13,503 nucleotides of DNA, taken from positions 1-13,503 of the forward strand of contig SDZP01000059.1 in assembly GCA_004144935.1 (NCBI GenBank), written 5' to 3'. The translations under genes and the position numbers were made by a program. Numbering within the stretch: the stretch's first letter is position 1; each line of letters opens with the position of its first letter. A model generated the notes under the pieces. That model made no database searches, had not been told where the DNA came from, and saw only the letters and a list, made by a program, of their open reading frames with translations. Positions 13,100-13,503 of the stretch are shown in pieces. Source of the DNA: Caulobacteraceae bacterium (GTDB lineage Bacteria > Pseudomonadota > Alphaproteobacteria > Caulobacterales > Caulobacteraceae).

Positions 13100-13503
13100 C
13101 TAGCCGCGCAAGGCGATCAGCAGGGCCGCCAGGATCAGCAGGGCGCCGACCAGCAGGCGAAAGCCGCGGCGGAATCGCGGCCGGGTCATGAACACCGCCA
13201 GAGCGGCGCCGCCCAGCCCGTAGGCGGTCATGGTGATCATGTCCATGCCGACCATGGCCACCGCGAAGGTCGCCATCTGGGCCGGCATGGGGCGGGCCGG
13301 ATCGACGAAGGGCGGCAGGACGGCGGCGAAGAACAGCAGGGCCTTGGGGTTGGACAGCTTCACGACGAAGCCGTCGCGGAAGGCCGTGCGCTCGAGGTGG
13401 GTCTGCGGCGTCTGGCTGTCGGGAGAGTTGCGGACGCCGCTGAGGATCGAGGAGAGGCCCAGCCAGGCGACGTAGGCGGCGCCCGCCAGGGCCAGGACGT
13501 GGA
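13100..13503 (-). CDS. LysE/RhtB-family amino-acid exporter, 5' end outside the window
   Basis: The minus-strand frame is open from the window edge to the stop at 13100, about 134 codons of an expected 200-210, so the N-terminal third is missing. The visible part reads through AAYVAWLGLSSIL, then a hydrophilic loop (RNSPDSQTPQTHLERTAFRDGF). The hallmark LSNPKALLFFAAVLPPFVDP of LysE/RhtB transporters comes next, followed by two more hydrophobic segments and a short charged end. This family exports amino acids or their derivatives (lysine, homoserine, threonine) across the inner membrane. The substrate cannot be read from this part. A GTG at 13363 begins an 87-codon frame but is internal, as conserved family sequence continues upstream. 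A weak 6-bp stem (GGGGCC/GGCCCC, 13070-13088) lies just downstream of the stop. Confidence 0.88.
   Translation of the reverse strand, partial: HVLALAGAAYVAWLGLSSILSGVRNSPDSQTPQTHLERTAFRDGFVVKLSNPKALLFFAAVLPPFVDPARPMPAQMATFAVAMVGMDMITMTAYGLGGAALAVFMTRPRFRRGFRLLVGALLILAALLIALRG

Noticed and set aside
12372..13103. A 243-codon plus-strand frame across the lipoprotein gene
   Set aside because: The minus strand has a lipobox, a good ribosome site and a coherent fold, whereas this frame is Gly/Ala/Val-rich shadow sequence.

Overview
The window looks like chromosomal DNA from a high-GC alphaproteobacterium, most likely Caulobacteraceae (Caulobacter or Phenylobacterium). The reasons are the strong GC preference at third codon positions, an alphaproteobacterial-type Ala-tRNA(Pro) editing protein with its active-site lysine at residue 45 (the number known from the Caulobacter crescentus enzyme), a redox-active chaperedoxin of the alphaproteobacterial kind, and a lipoprotein resembling the Caulobacter-named CC0125/CC1285 family. 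The taxon is an inference from family resemblance. No rRNA, tRNA, CRISPR array, insertion sequence or phage structural gene was seen.

Region 1 (1-2436, plus strand) is a compact run of translation and protein quality-control genes: the tail of an unidentified gene, ProXp-ala, the chaperedoxin CnoX, a stand-alone LON-domain protein and a small Trm112-like protein. Region 2 (2440-4651, minus strand) holds an isoaspartyl peptidase/asparaginase followed by a UbiH-family FAD hydroxylase, converging on region 1 with only 3 bp between the stop codons. A 78-bp divergent spacer (4652-4729) leads to region 3 (4730-8481, plus strand): a zinc-free quinone oxidoreductase, an SDR dehydrogenase, a 2-oxoglutarate/Fe(II) dioxygenase whose start overlaps the SDR stop, and an EamA-type exporter. 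Two GC-rich hairpins lie between the first two of these genes.

Region 4 (8554-11384) has a DUF1906 glycoside-hydrolase-like gene facing a minus-strand group (YhhN family, an unrecognised multi-pass membrane protein, a DUF1232/YkvA protein), separated by a strong bidirectional hairpin. Region 5 (11442-13503) has an HSD10-like 3-hydroxyacyl-CoA dehydrogenase ending at a textbook intrinsic terminator, which itself sits inside a 34-nt near-perfect inverted repeat. Beyond it, on the minus strand, lie an aromatic-rich lipoprotein and the 3' part of a LysE/RhtB exporter cut by the window edge.

Most of the window is ordinary core or accessory metabolism, and I did not find a convincing new multi-gene system. 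The observations most worth following are the nested repeat/terminator at 12239-12377, the unrecognised membrane protein with its AT-rich promoter, the SDR that lacks the usual tetrad Asn, the signal-less DUF1906 protein, and a possible 18-codon coupling ORF before the EamA gene.
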